Assembly (NCBI GenBank): GCA_025356415.1
Contig: JANXTB010000252.1
Coordinates: 1-34,048, forward strand
DNA: 34,048 nt
Direction of reading: 5' to 3'
From: Hyphomicrobiales bacterium
GTDB lineage: Bacteria > Pseudomonadota > Alphaproteobacteria > Rhizobiales > Beijerinckiaceae
Below are positions 1-6,974 of the stretch, piece by piece (position 1 is the first letter of the stretch; the number at the start of each line of letters is the position of its first letter). A program made the translations under genes and the position numbers. Below the pieces are notes generated by a model that searched no databases, was not told where the DNA came from, and was given only the letters and a program-made list of their open reading frames with translations.

Positions 1-934
1 GGCCGGCGCCCGCCGCCGCTCCGTTGATGACGGCCTGCAGCCCGAACGGGTTCTTCTTCTGCGGACGTCCGCTGCTGCCTGACGCGTGCTCGTCGGCGAG
101 TTCGAAGAAATCGAATTCGGACGTCATGAACAGGCGCAGGTCCTCGGCGAGGCGCCCGAGCCCCACGGCGATCTGCGCGAGGACGAAAAACGGTTCGGAG
201 ATATGCTCTTCGGTGATGAACAGCTCCTGCCAGATTTTTCCGACGCGCGAGAAGCCGAGGCGCTTTCCGACTCGATTGATGAGATCGACGACAATGTCGC
301 GGCCGCAATTCGGGGGCGGCGCAAGATCGAGCCGGTCGTCGGCTTGCGCGAGACGATCGAAATGCTTGTCGAAGCTTGCCGCCCAGGACAGGAGGTATTC
401 GCCGAGCGACGTACGTCCGGCATGCTGGAGATGATGATAGAAGGGGGCGATCGCCGTCAGGTTGGGCTCGGCGCGATCGAGGAGAACGCGCACCAACCGT
501 TGGAGCGCGACATGCTCCTTGTGCAGCGCATCGCGAAAAAACATGCGCGGCAGTGATCCGCGCAGACTCTCTGCGCGGTTGCGCCCAACGTGCAGCCAGG
601 AGCCGGCGTCCTTGCCGACCTCCTCGACCACCCAGAGCTCGCGGGACACGACGATGTCGCCGATCGAGCGGTCACGTGACATCTGCTCGGCGCGCGGCAG
701 GAGATCGGCGAGACAGGTCGCCAAAGCCTGTGCGTCTTTTGTCGGCGTCACGCCGAGTTCATGGGCGGACAGGACGCAGGCGAGATCGCCGGCGAGCATG
801 TACTTTGCCGTGAACGGATTGTTGCGGGCTTCGATGGCCAGGACGGCCTTGGCGTAAGACGCCGACTTCGACGCCGCCAGACGCCCGCCAATGCCTTCCA
901 CGAATTGCCGTGCGCCAACGGTTTCGTCCGCCAT
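1..934 (-). CDS. Argininosuccinate-lyase-superfamily protein, divergent, 3' end outside window
   Basis: The reverse strand is open from the ATG at 934 to the left edge (311 codons seen), with a GGGAGG ribosome site six bases upstream of the start. The order of motifs is that of argininosuccinate lyase and the fumarase/aspartase superfamily: HVGRNR at residues 115-120 (family HTGRSRND), HHLQ at 167-170 (family YTHLQ), and a signature loop GSSGRPQKKNP at 286-296 (family GSSIMPQKKNP). The catalytic serine of the loop is kept, but I and M are replaced by G and R, and the substrate-binding RSRND segment reads RNRAE. Known members split off fumarate or a related product by beta-elimination. Because residues contacting argininosuccinate differ, I infer another substrate or no activity, not arginine synthesis. 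It is divergent from a broken LysR gene and may belong to the catabolic island. Confidence 0.82.
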   Translation of the reverse strand, partial: MADETVGARQFVEGIGGRLAASKSASYAKAVLAIEARNNPFTAKYMLAGDLACVLSAHELGVTPTKDAQALATCLADLLPRAEQMSRDRSIGDIVVSRELWVVEEVGKDAGSWLHVGRNRAESLRGSLPRMFFRDALHKEHVALQRLVRVLLDRAEPNLTAIAPFYHHLQHAGRTSLGEYLLSWAASFDKHFDRLAQADDRLDLAPPPNCGRDIVVDLINRVGKRLGFSRVGKIWQELFITEEHISEPFFVLAQIAVGLGRLAEDLRLFMTSEFDFFELADEHASGSSGRPQKKNPFGLQAVINGAAAGAG

Positions 935-1010
935 CTACATCCTCCCTGAGCGCTGCTTTTGTGGTGATTTGCAGCTTTCCGAATGCTAGTCCAGCTGGTC
1001 GGATTAACGA

Positions 1011-1044
1011 AACGCATTTATCGAACGCATTGTTGCGCAATGCG
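1011..1044. promoter_or_regulatory. Repeat cluster, candidate operator of LysR remnant and lyase
   Basis: AACGCATT occurs twice (1011-1018 and 1024-1031). The second copy forms the left arm of a perfect inverted repeat, CGCATTG-N5-CAATGCG (1026-1044). It lies between the divergent lyase and LysR starts and overlaps the ATG at 1040, which is where autoregulated LysR proteins usually bind. The repeats are seen directly; the operator role is inferred. Confidence 0.45.
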
Positions 1045-1168
1045 CACTAATCCTAACACCGGGGACGTGGAGGCCTTTTCGGCGGTCGGGTCCACACTGA
1101 GCTTCCGCTCGGCTGCGGCTCGCCTCAACATCTCGGCCTCCGCGCTCAGCCGTCGCATGAAAAGCTAA
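1040..1168 (+). pseudogene. Truncated LysR-type regulator (helix-turn-helix only)
   Basis: The 42-residue frame from ATG 1040 has the classic LysR N-terminus: VEAFSAV, then SFRSAAARLNISASALSRR, which is the winged-helix recognition region. It stops at TAA 1166 immediately after RRMKS, where intact proteins continue with LEERLG and an effector domain of about 230 residues. The following 27 bases lead straight into the convergent acetyltransferase gene, so no effector domain remains. An upstream GTG/ATG in frame at about 983 is possible but would place the candidate operator inside the gene. I call it a decayed regulator of the divergent lyase. A functional stand-alone DNA-binding stub cannot be excluded. 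Confidence 0.7.
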
Positions 1169-1195
1169 ACTCCGAAATGTCCAGAAAGCGTCGCC

Positions 1196-1711
1196 CTAGA
1201 GCTTGAGGGTCACGCGCACATTGCCCGCTTCAAGTTGGGTCGTCATGGGCAGGCCGCATTTCTGGAAAATCTTCAGCATCTGTCTGTTTGCGGGCAGCAC
1301 ATCGGCGATTAATTCCTGCAAGCCCGCCTGACGCGCGATGGCAACCAGATGGCGCATCAAAATCGTGCCAATGCCTTGGCCCTGATATTTGTCGCCGACA
1401 GCGAACGCCACCTCGCCTTGCCCCCGCGTCGCGATGATATAGCGGCCACCGCCCGCGATGAAAGGTTCACCGTCTTCCTCGACCACAGCGACCAGTGCGA
1501 CGTGACTTACGAAATCCACATCTACAAAATACTGGATCTCCGCCTCGCTGAAATCATGCTTCACAGCGAAGAAGCGGCGATAAAAGGAATCCGAGTTCAT
1601 CCCACGGACCGCGACCATCAAGGCCTCGCGGTCTTCCGGTCGAAGAGCGCGTATTTCGACCTGGCGCCCGTCGCGTAATAATTCCATTTCCGAATAATTG
1701 GCCAAGTCCAT
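1196..1711 (-). CDS. GNAT family N-acetyltransferase
   Basis: This 171-residue protein is predicted to transfer an acetyl group from acetyl-CoA to an amine or lysine in the cytoplasm. The acetyl-CoA pyrophosphate-binding motif is QGQGIG (residues 110-115), preceded by the beta-4 strand with GEVAFAV and followed by a helix with LMRHLVAIARQAG. The C-terminal NRQMLKIFQKCGL segment is typical of beta-5/alpha-4. The N-terminal RALRPEDREAL and SFYRRFF resemble the acetyltransferase domain of Pat/YfiQ-type protein acetylases, but no CoA-ligase-like domain is attached. The start is ATG 1711, with GGGGAA nine bases upstream as ribosome site. It converges on the LysR remnant, and its substrate is unknown. 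Confidence 0.88.
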   Translation of the reverse strand: MDLANYSEMELLRDGRQVEIRALRPEDREALMVAVRGMNSDSFYRRFFAVKHDFSEAEIQYFVDVDFVSHVALVAVVEEDGEPFIAGGGRYIIATRGQGEVAFAVGDKYQGQGIGTILMRHLVAIARQAGLQELIADVLPANRQMLKIFQKCGLPMTTQLEAGNVRVTLKL

Positions 1712-1792
1712 GACGTGTTCCCCGCTGGCTATGGAAACTGGCTTCGCTTGAGTGTTACCCGCTCACGCGCCACGATAAAGCCAATGGCAGGT

Positions 1793-3079
1793 TCATAGTC
1801 CCTGTCTGTCTCCTTGCTTCGCGCGTAGTTTCTCATCTGGATCGCCGAACGATCTATCGATCGAGATGTCGAGGCGCGTCATGAAGGCGCGCAATACGCT
1901 TTGGACGTGATTGTCCGCAGAGGCATTCAGGAGACCGTTCAAAGCTGATCGCAGCCGGCGCATAACCTGAATTGAATCGGCGCCGTAGTGGCTGATCTCC
2001 TCAAATGCGAGAATGACGTAGTCCTTCCATGACGGCACGGGTATCAGCACCCGGAGCTTACCCGTCGCGTCCCTGATCTCCCCGACATTCAAGCTGCGTT
2101 GCTCCATACGTTTCAGGAGATCCTCAAGTTGATCGATTGTCTGGACCGCGGTTGTTGGGTCATTGATTGCCGGAGAAAGGGCCTTGATGCCGATGTCGAC
2201 GAGCAGACGAAGGGCATATTTTGGGTCATTCTCGAACGTTCGTTCGATCTGCAGGTCGAATGCGCGTAGCAGGCTTCCCTCCGAGATATGATCCGAGGGA
2301 CCGTATAATCTCAGGATTGGAATCCCCAGAACCAAGGTATCTCCAACGGAGCAAGTCACCACGATGAGGCATCCAGCTTGCTCTGCAAGTTGACGTAATA
2401 CACCGCTATTTATATTGCAGATCGCTTTCGGGGTCCCGAGATACGTGATGATCCGCGCGCCGGCGGATGTTACGTCAGGATCGGCTTCCGGTCTCGCGTG
2501 CGGCGCCTCGCCGATGCCTCGAGGAAACATCTCATCGATCGTCTTTCGCCCGTTGTCGCCGATCAGCGCCAGGACGTTACTTATTTGAAGATTTCCGAGC
2601 CTTTGAATCAGCACTGAAAAAAGAAGCAGGCTGATGATCATGGAAATAGCGACAATCACACTCGTTACCGCCGGCACATTTCCTGTTCGTCCTCTATCGA
2701 CCCAAGCCAGGGCGAATAGAGAAAACGTGAAAGTTCCGGCGAACATCCCGAGCGAATGGAACATGGTTCGATCGCGGGAAATCCAGAGAACCAAACGCGG
2801 CGAGTAAGCGATCGCCCCAAATTGCACAGTGACAAACGCCATAGCGAAAATGACACCCGTCATGGCCATCATCCCGGACGCGACTGCCGAGAGAAGCGCC
2901 TGAGCGGATGTTGCGGATATCTGGAAATCCAGGTTTGCCGGGTACAGGTGCTCAAGGCGCGGGATCGTCAAGCCCGACACGATACTCGCGACTAGATAAA
3001 TCGAGGGGATGAGCCACAAGTGCATGATTGGTACCTGAGAACTGGTTTCCCGATACACCAGCTCAGCAAGCGTGTGCAT
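1793..3079 (-). CDS. DUF2254 family membrane protein
   Basis: The 428-residue protein matches the DUF2254 pattern: an N-terminal hydrophobic region with about four membrane segments (roughly residues 19-37, 60-85, 105-125, 138-160), then a long soluble C-terminal part. Typical family landmarks are the segment ending in MTGVIFAMAFVTVQFGA, then SPRLVLWI, and later ALSPAINDPTTAVQTIDQL. No biochemical role is established for the family; it is predicted to sit in the inner membrane with a cytoplasmic C-terminal domain. ATG 3079 was chosen. The in-frame ATG at 3025 is an alternative, as ribosome sites at both are weak. It stands alone, and its AT-richer codon use suggests a history separate from the island to its right. 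Confidence 0.85.
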   Translation of the reverse strand: MHTLAELVYRETSSQVPIMHLWLIPSIYLVASIVSGLTIPRLEHLYPANLDFQISATSAQALLSAVASGMMAMTGVIFAMAFVTVQFGAIAYSPRLVLWISRDRTMFHSLGMFAGTFTFSLFALAWVDRGRTGNVPAVTSVIVAISMIISLLLFSVLIQRLGNLQISNVLALIGDNGRKTIDEMFPRGIGEAPHARPEADPDVTSAGARIITYLGTPKAICNINSGVLRQLAEQAGCLIVVTCSVGDTLVLGIPILRLYGPSDHISEGSLLRAFDLQIERTFENDPKYALRLLVDIGIKALSPAINDPTTAVQTIDQLEDLLKRMEQRSLNVGEIRDATGKLRVLIPVPSWKDYVILAFEEISHYGADSIQVMRRLRSALNGLLNASADNHVQSVLRAFMTRLDISIDRSFGDPDEKLRAKQGDRQGL

Positions 3080-3142
3080 TGATCAATGTCAGCACCTTTG
3101 GGGAAAAGGGGGCGTGGCGCGCGAAAATATAACGCCGCCTAA

Positions 3143-4090
3143 TCAGAGCGATGCCGCGCCTGTGTCCCAGTAAGGACGGAATTGCCGGGCGACGACATCG
3201 TCGATGGAGGGCGCGCCGTTCAGCAGGCCGACATTGCGCGAAAAACCAATCAGGCCGTTGACGGCGTTGTCTGAAATTTGCGGTTGGTAAAAGGGCAGGT
3301 CGCGAGCGATCACGTTCTGGATCAGGCCGGCTTCGACGGGCGGAAAAACCTTCCTGCCGATTTCGCCTGCAAGATCGATATTTGTCCTGAGCGCGCCTTG
3401 CGCGGCGACGACAGCCCTGACGCCTGCGGCGATCAGTTCAGGATTTTCCTCAATGGCGCGGTCGCTGGTGGCGAGTACGGGGAGCGTGTAGTCGAAGGCG
3501 AATCTCGGGCCGAGCCCACGCCGCACATCCAGAATGATTTTCCCGACGCCGCGCTGCACCGCGTTCTCGGCCCCCATGGCGTTGGCCCAAAAGCCGTCGA
3601 TGAGGCCATCCTCCAGCGCCCGCGCGGCGGTCACGCCGAATGATGCGCCCGGCTCAAAGGCCGCCGGAATGCCGACGACCTTGACCTCATCCTTTTCCAA
3701 GTCGATGCCGGATTCGATCAGCAGCCGCTTGAAGGTGAGGTCGACGAAGGGCGCGGCGCCGATTGTCTTTCCCTTGATGGCGCTGATGTCGCCCGGCTCG
3801 ATTGCGAGATCCGCGCGCATCACGAGCATCCAGAACGTGCCCTGCGACAAGGCCATTAGAAGCTTGGCGCCGCGCCATTCCGGAAAGGCCGGGAGAAGCG
3901 CATGCGCCGGGCCGGCGACGAGATCGACGGTGCCGTCGCGCAACGCCTCGTAGGTCTTGTTGTTGGGAAAGATCAGCTTGTATTGCGCATCCACGCCTTC
4001 CGCGGCGAACAGGCCCAGCTCCACGGCCGCGATGGCGGGGAAGTAGGAATTGCTGACGAAGTCTGGAACGGCGATCCGGCCCTTGATCAT
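3143..4090 (-). CDS. PBP2-fold (NMT1/THI5-like) protein without signal peptide, paralogue A
   Basis: This 315-residue protein has the two-lobe periplasmic-binding fold of the NMT1/TauA group: SYFPAIAAVELGLFAAEGVD at the N-terminus, TYEALRDGTVDLVAGPAHALLP, and the hinge-lobe GKTIGAAP. The first residues, MIKGRIAVPDF, start directly on the first beta strand, so there is no Sec, Tat or lipoprotein signal. It should stay in the cytoplasm. It is the last gene of the minus operon, 24 bases after the amidohydrolase. A full-length relative of the same size lies at 18559. Cytosolic PBP2-fold proteins are known as enzymes (THI5 pyrimidine synthase, 4,5-dihydroxyphthalate decarboxylase). An enzymatic or ligand-sensing role is therefore as likely as transport. 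The exact function is unknown. Confidence 0.85.
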   Translation of the reverse strand: MIKGRIAVPDFVSNSYFPAIAAVELGLFAAEGVDAQYKLIFPNNKTYEALRDGTVDLVAGPAHALLPAFPEWRGAKLLMALSQGTFWMLVMRADLAIEPGDISAIKGKTIGAAPFVDLTFKRLLIESGIDLEKDEVKVVGIPAAFEPGASFGVTAARALEDGLIDGFWANAMGAENAVQRGVGKIILDVRRGLGPRFAFDYTLPVLATSDRAIEENPELIAAGVRAVVAAQGALRTNIDLAGEIGRKVFPPVEAGLIQNVIARDLPFYQPQISDNAVNGLIGFSRNVGLLNGAPSIDDVVARQFRPYWDTGAASL

Positions 4091-4114
4091 GTGGTCTCCG
4101 ATCCGTGTGTTCGT

Positions 4115-5374
4115 TCAGGCCGCCTTGGGGACATTGCCGAAGATGTCGCGCATCAGCCTGCAGGAGGGGACGATCACCTCGCCGCCCATGACGACGCGGT
4201 GGGGCGCCAGACGCAGGTTGACGACGAGCTCTTCGCCACGGCCGTCGAGCATCGTCCATTCACCTTCGATCTGGTCGAGAATGGTGATGTTCGCATCCAT
4301 GCCAGGCCGCAGCGAGCCGATGCGATCCTGCTGGCCGATGACCTTGGCGGGCGTGATCGTCGTCGCGGCGATGATGCGGTCGATCGGCATGCCCAGCGCG
4401 AGCAGCCGTGTCATTGCGCCACACAGGCTGTAATCGGTCTGCGAGTCGTCGTGATAGCCGTTGAAGTCGCCATGCGCGTCGCTGCTGATCGTGTCCGGAT
4501 AGAGCTCCGCCGCGATCATCTTGCGCGCGATGGGGTAACTGAAGTTCACGCCGTAGCCGATGTCGAACAGAAGACCGCGTTGGCGCGCCTGTCTGACGAC
4601 ATCCGGAATTCCGGGCTCGAGCCCGACAATGCCGTCGGGCATGGCGCTGTAGACATGGGCGAGCACGTCGCCCTCCTTGAGCAGGTGCAGGACGTTGGGC
4701 ACGACGTCAGTCGCCTCTGGCCGGCTCTCTTCGATCACGGGAAAGAGTTCGCCAGTGTGGACATAGAGCGGCAGCCCCGTGCGCTTGGCGATCTCCGAGG
4801 CGTATTCCAAAACCTGCGTGCCCCAATGCGACATGCTTCCGGATTCGGCATGGCATTTGAAGCCGCGAATATATTGCGGGTATTGGGCGGCAAGCGCCGC
4901 CAGCTCGTCGATGTCCACGAGATCGGGATTGTGCAGCCGCGGTCCTTCCATTCCACCCTTGATCGCGCCGAGCAGATTGATGGACGGGAAAGCGACCACG
5001 TCGGTTTTGGACGGCTTGATGACGTGAGCAATAAAGCCGCCAAACGTCCATGCGCCGGAACTGCCCTGATCGACGATGGTCGTGACGCCAGCATCGACGC
5101 CTGCGTCATCCGCGCGGACTCCGAAATTGGTCACCCATTCGTAGACGTGGACATGAAGGTCGATGAGCCCCGGCGTGACGATCTTTCCATCGGCGGACAG
5201 ACGCGTCTTGGCGGGCGTCCGGCCGAGGTCGGCAGCAAGGGCGGCGATTTTCCCGTCCCGGACGGCGACATCGAAACAGCCGTCAAGGCCTTGCGCCGGA
5301 TCGATCACGCGCGCGCCGCAGATGACGAGATCGAACGGGGCGTCGGTTTCGGAAGCAGGTGTTTGTGACGTCAT
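4115..5374 (-). CDS. Amidohydrolase/deacetylase-family metal-dependent hydrolase A
   Basis: The 419-residue protein is a dihydroorotase/deacetylase-like amidohydrolase expected to hydrolyse a C-N bond, often in a cyclic amide. All metal ligands of a binuclear site can be seen: HVH (H74, H76), the bridging carboxylated lysine K173 in RGFKCH, H206 in YVHTGE, H240 in VLAH, and the catalytic aspartate D299 in SSDAHGD. The N- and C-terminal parts form the usual small beta-sandwich (DLVICGARVIDP; GSLRPGMDANITILD). ATG 5374 was chosen because GAAGGA lies eight bases upstream and because the upstream in-frame codons show no homology and overlap the small gene. It lies in the operon with two UbiD decarboxylases and is paralogous to the gene at 20113. 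The substrate is not predictable. Confidence 0.9.
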   Translation of the reverse strand: MTSQTPASETDAPFDLVICGARVIDPAQGLDGCFDVAVRDGKIAALAADLGRTPAKTRLSADGKIVTPGLIDLHVHVYEWVTNFGVRADDAGVDAGVTTIVDQGSSGAWTFGGFIAHVIKPSKTDVVAFPSINLLGAIKGGMEGPRLHNPDLVDIDELAALAAQYPQYIRGFKCHAESGSMSHWGTQVLEYASEIAKRTGLPLYVHTGELFPVIEESRPEATDVVPNVLHLLKEGDVLAHVYSAMPDGIVGLEPGIPDVVRQARQRGLLFDIGYGVNFSYPIARKMIAAELYPDTISSDAHGDFNGYHDDSQTDYSLCGAMTRLLALGMPIDRIIAATTITPAKVIGQQDRIGSLRPGMDANITILDQIEGEWTMLDGRGEELVVNLRLAPHRVVMGGEVIVPSCRLMRDIFGNVPKAA

Positions 5375-5403
5375 GTATGTTTTCCTTCTGAAGGCCGGAA
5401 GGT

Positions 5404-5598
5404 TCAGTGCGGAATCCAATATCGTCCGAACTCGTCGCGCATGAGTTCGTGTTTCTCGCGCACCGCGCTCCACGCGATGAGCACGTCCCGGTAGGGCGCG
5501 TCCGTGCAGAGATCGAGCACGTCCTTGAAGAAGGCGGGATCGGCGAGCAGTGCTTCGATCTTGCCAACAAGCTCCTCGCGGGCGCCTGAGCGGGTCAT
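5404..5598 (-). CDS. 64-residue protein coupled to UbiD, possible small subunit
   Basis: A short frame of 64 residues starts at ATG 5598, overlapping the stop of the preceding UbiD gene by four bases (ATGA). It ends 29 bases before the amidohydrolase start. The product is mostly helical and acidic: EELVGKIEALLADPAFFKDVLDLC, then YRDVLIAWSAVREKHELMRDE. It has no signal peptide, membrane segment or cysteine cluster, so it does not resemble the zinc-ribbon D subunit of vanillate-type decarboxylases. I do not recognise a family. The translational coupling and the neighbouring UbiD pair suggest a small structural or regulatory subunit of that enzyme. This is inference from position only. Confidence 0.7.
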   Translation of the reverse strand: MTRSGAREELVGKIEALLADPAFFKDVLDLCTDAPYRDVLIAWSAVREKHELMRDEFGRYWIPH

Positions 5599-6953
5599 AG
5601 ATAATCCTCCAGGCGAAGACTGTCTGAATAAGCAGGGACGATGCGCTCGTAACGAAAGGCCGGAATGCCTTCGGGTATGGTGGCGTCGATGCCGAATTTC
5701 GATGTCAGAGGAAGCTCGCCGGGTTTCATGTCCCAGGGCCGCACGCTCGGGTCGACATGTTTGGCTTTCATGCCGGAGAGGATCACGATGTCCTTGTCGG
5801 CCTGGCAGCGGAAGGTGACCGCCCATTCCACTTCATTCGAGTCGTAAATGTTGATGTCGTCGTCGGTGATGATGACTTGTTTGACGACTGGCAATGACAG
5901 GATCGCGGCGATTGCGTTCTTGCCTTCTCCCGCGCGCTTGCGGATTGAAACCACCATGGACCAGCCGCAGCAGCCGCCCTCGGTCGCGCGTACGGCGACC
6001 ACCGGAATCCCCGCAAGCGACAGGATCCGCATGCACGCGGCTTCGGTTGCGGGCCCGTTCAGCCAGTCATTCTCCCAAGGCATCTGCAGCGCGAACAGGA
6101 TAGGGTTGCGCCGGTGCGTGATGGCGGTGAGGCGGAAAATCGGATTGTGTTTGAGATCGCCCTGCATGCCGGCGAATTCCCCGAAGGGGCCTTCATCGGC
6201 GGTCCATCCATTCGGCAGCAGCTCGCCTTCGAGGATCATCTCGGCGTCGGCCGGGACCATGAGATCGACTGTCTTGGCGCGAACGAGGCGCGTCGGGGCG
6301 CCCCGCAGGCCGCCTGCTATTTCTATTTCGTTGACGCCAGCCGGCGCCTTGTAGGCTGCGCCCATGTGTTCGAACGCATGGACACCGAAAGCGACGGCAA
6401 TTTGCAGCGGCTTTCCCTGCTCGTAGAACTTTGTGTAAATGCGGCGCAGGTCTGAGGCGGTGAACAGATCAATGCCCATCTCGCGGCGTGTGCGGAACAT
6501 CAGCCGGTAGCAGCCGACATTGACGCCGACATTTGGTTCGTTCGCGAACACGATTCCAGATGAGAGATAAGGGCCGCCATCCTTCTCGTGCATGAACGGG
6601 ATCGGGATGTTGCTGAGATCGACGTCGTCGCCGGTGAACACATGCTCCTGGCACGCAGCGTCTTCGACTTCGACTGGCGGTATCGGCTTTGCGACAGCGG
6701 ACGCGAAACGGCGGCCGAGCTCGCCTTCAGGCCAGCCGAGCGACGCCGCCGTGCGGGCGCGCGTCCAGAAAATGCCGCCGGCCATGGAGAAGTCGTAGCC
6801 TTCGACTTTCTCGGCGAGCAGCACGCCCGGCGCTTTCGTGCAAAGCGCGCTGAAATGCTGCGGCTTAACGGGCTTCTTCATGCGCGTCACATGCCCTTGC
6901 GCCTCCATGCGCGCGAGCATGGCCCGGAAGTCTTCAGTTGCAATGTCCGACAT
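5595..6953 (-). CDS. UbiD-family prenylated-FMN decarboxylase, copy 1
   Basis: The 452-residue protein belongs to the UbiD family of reversible (de)carboxylases that use prenylated FMN. Catalytic residues map clearly: arginine R150 in GCYRLMF (equivalent to Fdc1 R173) and the EGPFGE box with E254 and E259 (Fdc1 E277 and E282). The middle-domain metal/phosphate loop and the C-terminal GIDATIPEG segment are also typical. An ATG at 6953 is preferred over the TTG two codons upstream. The gap to the preceding UbiD gene is 21 bases, and the stop overlaps the 64-residue gene. Likely substrates are aromatic, heteroaromatic or alpha,beta-unsaturated carboxylic acids. UbiX, which makes the cofactor, is not in the window. 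A double cysteine (EGGCCGW) in the C-terminal half is a distinguishing feature. Confidence 0.93.
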   Translation of the reverse strand: MSDIATEDFRAMLARMEAQGHVTRMKKPVKPQHFSALCTKAPGVLLAEKVEGYDFSMAGGIFWTRARTAASLGWPEGELGRRFASAVAKPIPPVEVEDAACQEHVFTGDDVDLSNIPIPFMHEKDGGPYLSSGIVFANEPNVGVNVGCYRLMFRTRREMGIDLFTASDLRRIYTKFYEQGKPLQIAVAFGVHAFEHMGAAYKAPAGVNEIEIAGGLRGAPTRLVRAKTVDLMVPADAEMILEGELLPNGWTADEGPFGEFAGMQGDLKHNPIFRLTAITHRRNPILFALQMPWENDWLNGPATEAACMRILSLAGIPVVAVRATEGGCCGWSMVVSIRKRAGEGKNAIAAILSLPVVKQVIITDDDINIYDSNEVEWAVTFRCQADKDIVILSGMKAKHVDPSVRPWDMKPGELPLTSKFGIDATIPEGIPAFRYERIVPAYSDSLRLEDYL

Positions 6954-6974
6954 GATCAAGCTTGCCTTGTCCGA

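Noticed and set aside
1-934. Arginine biosynthesis argH
   Set aside because: Signature-loop and substrate-segment residues are changed and the neighbourhood is catabolic, so no gene symbol is given.
3902-5368. Long open frame (488 codons) on the plus strand
   Set aside because: It is antisense to the amidohydrolase and PBP2 genes, which have full motif sets; its product has no recognisable motifs and is an artefact of GC-rich third positions.
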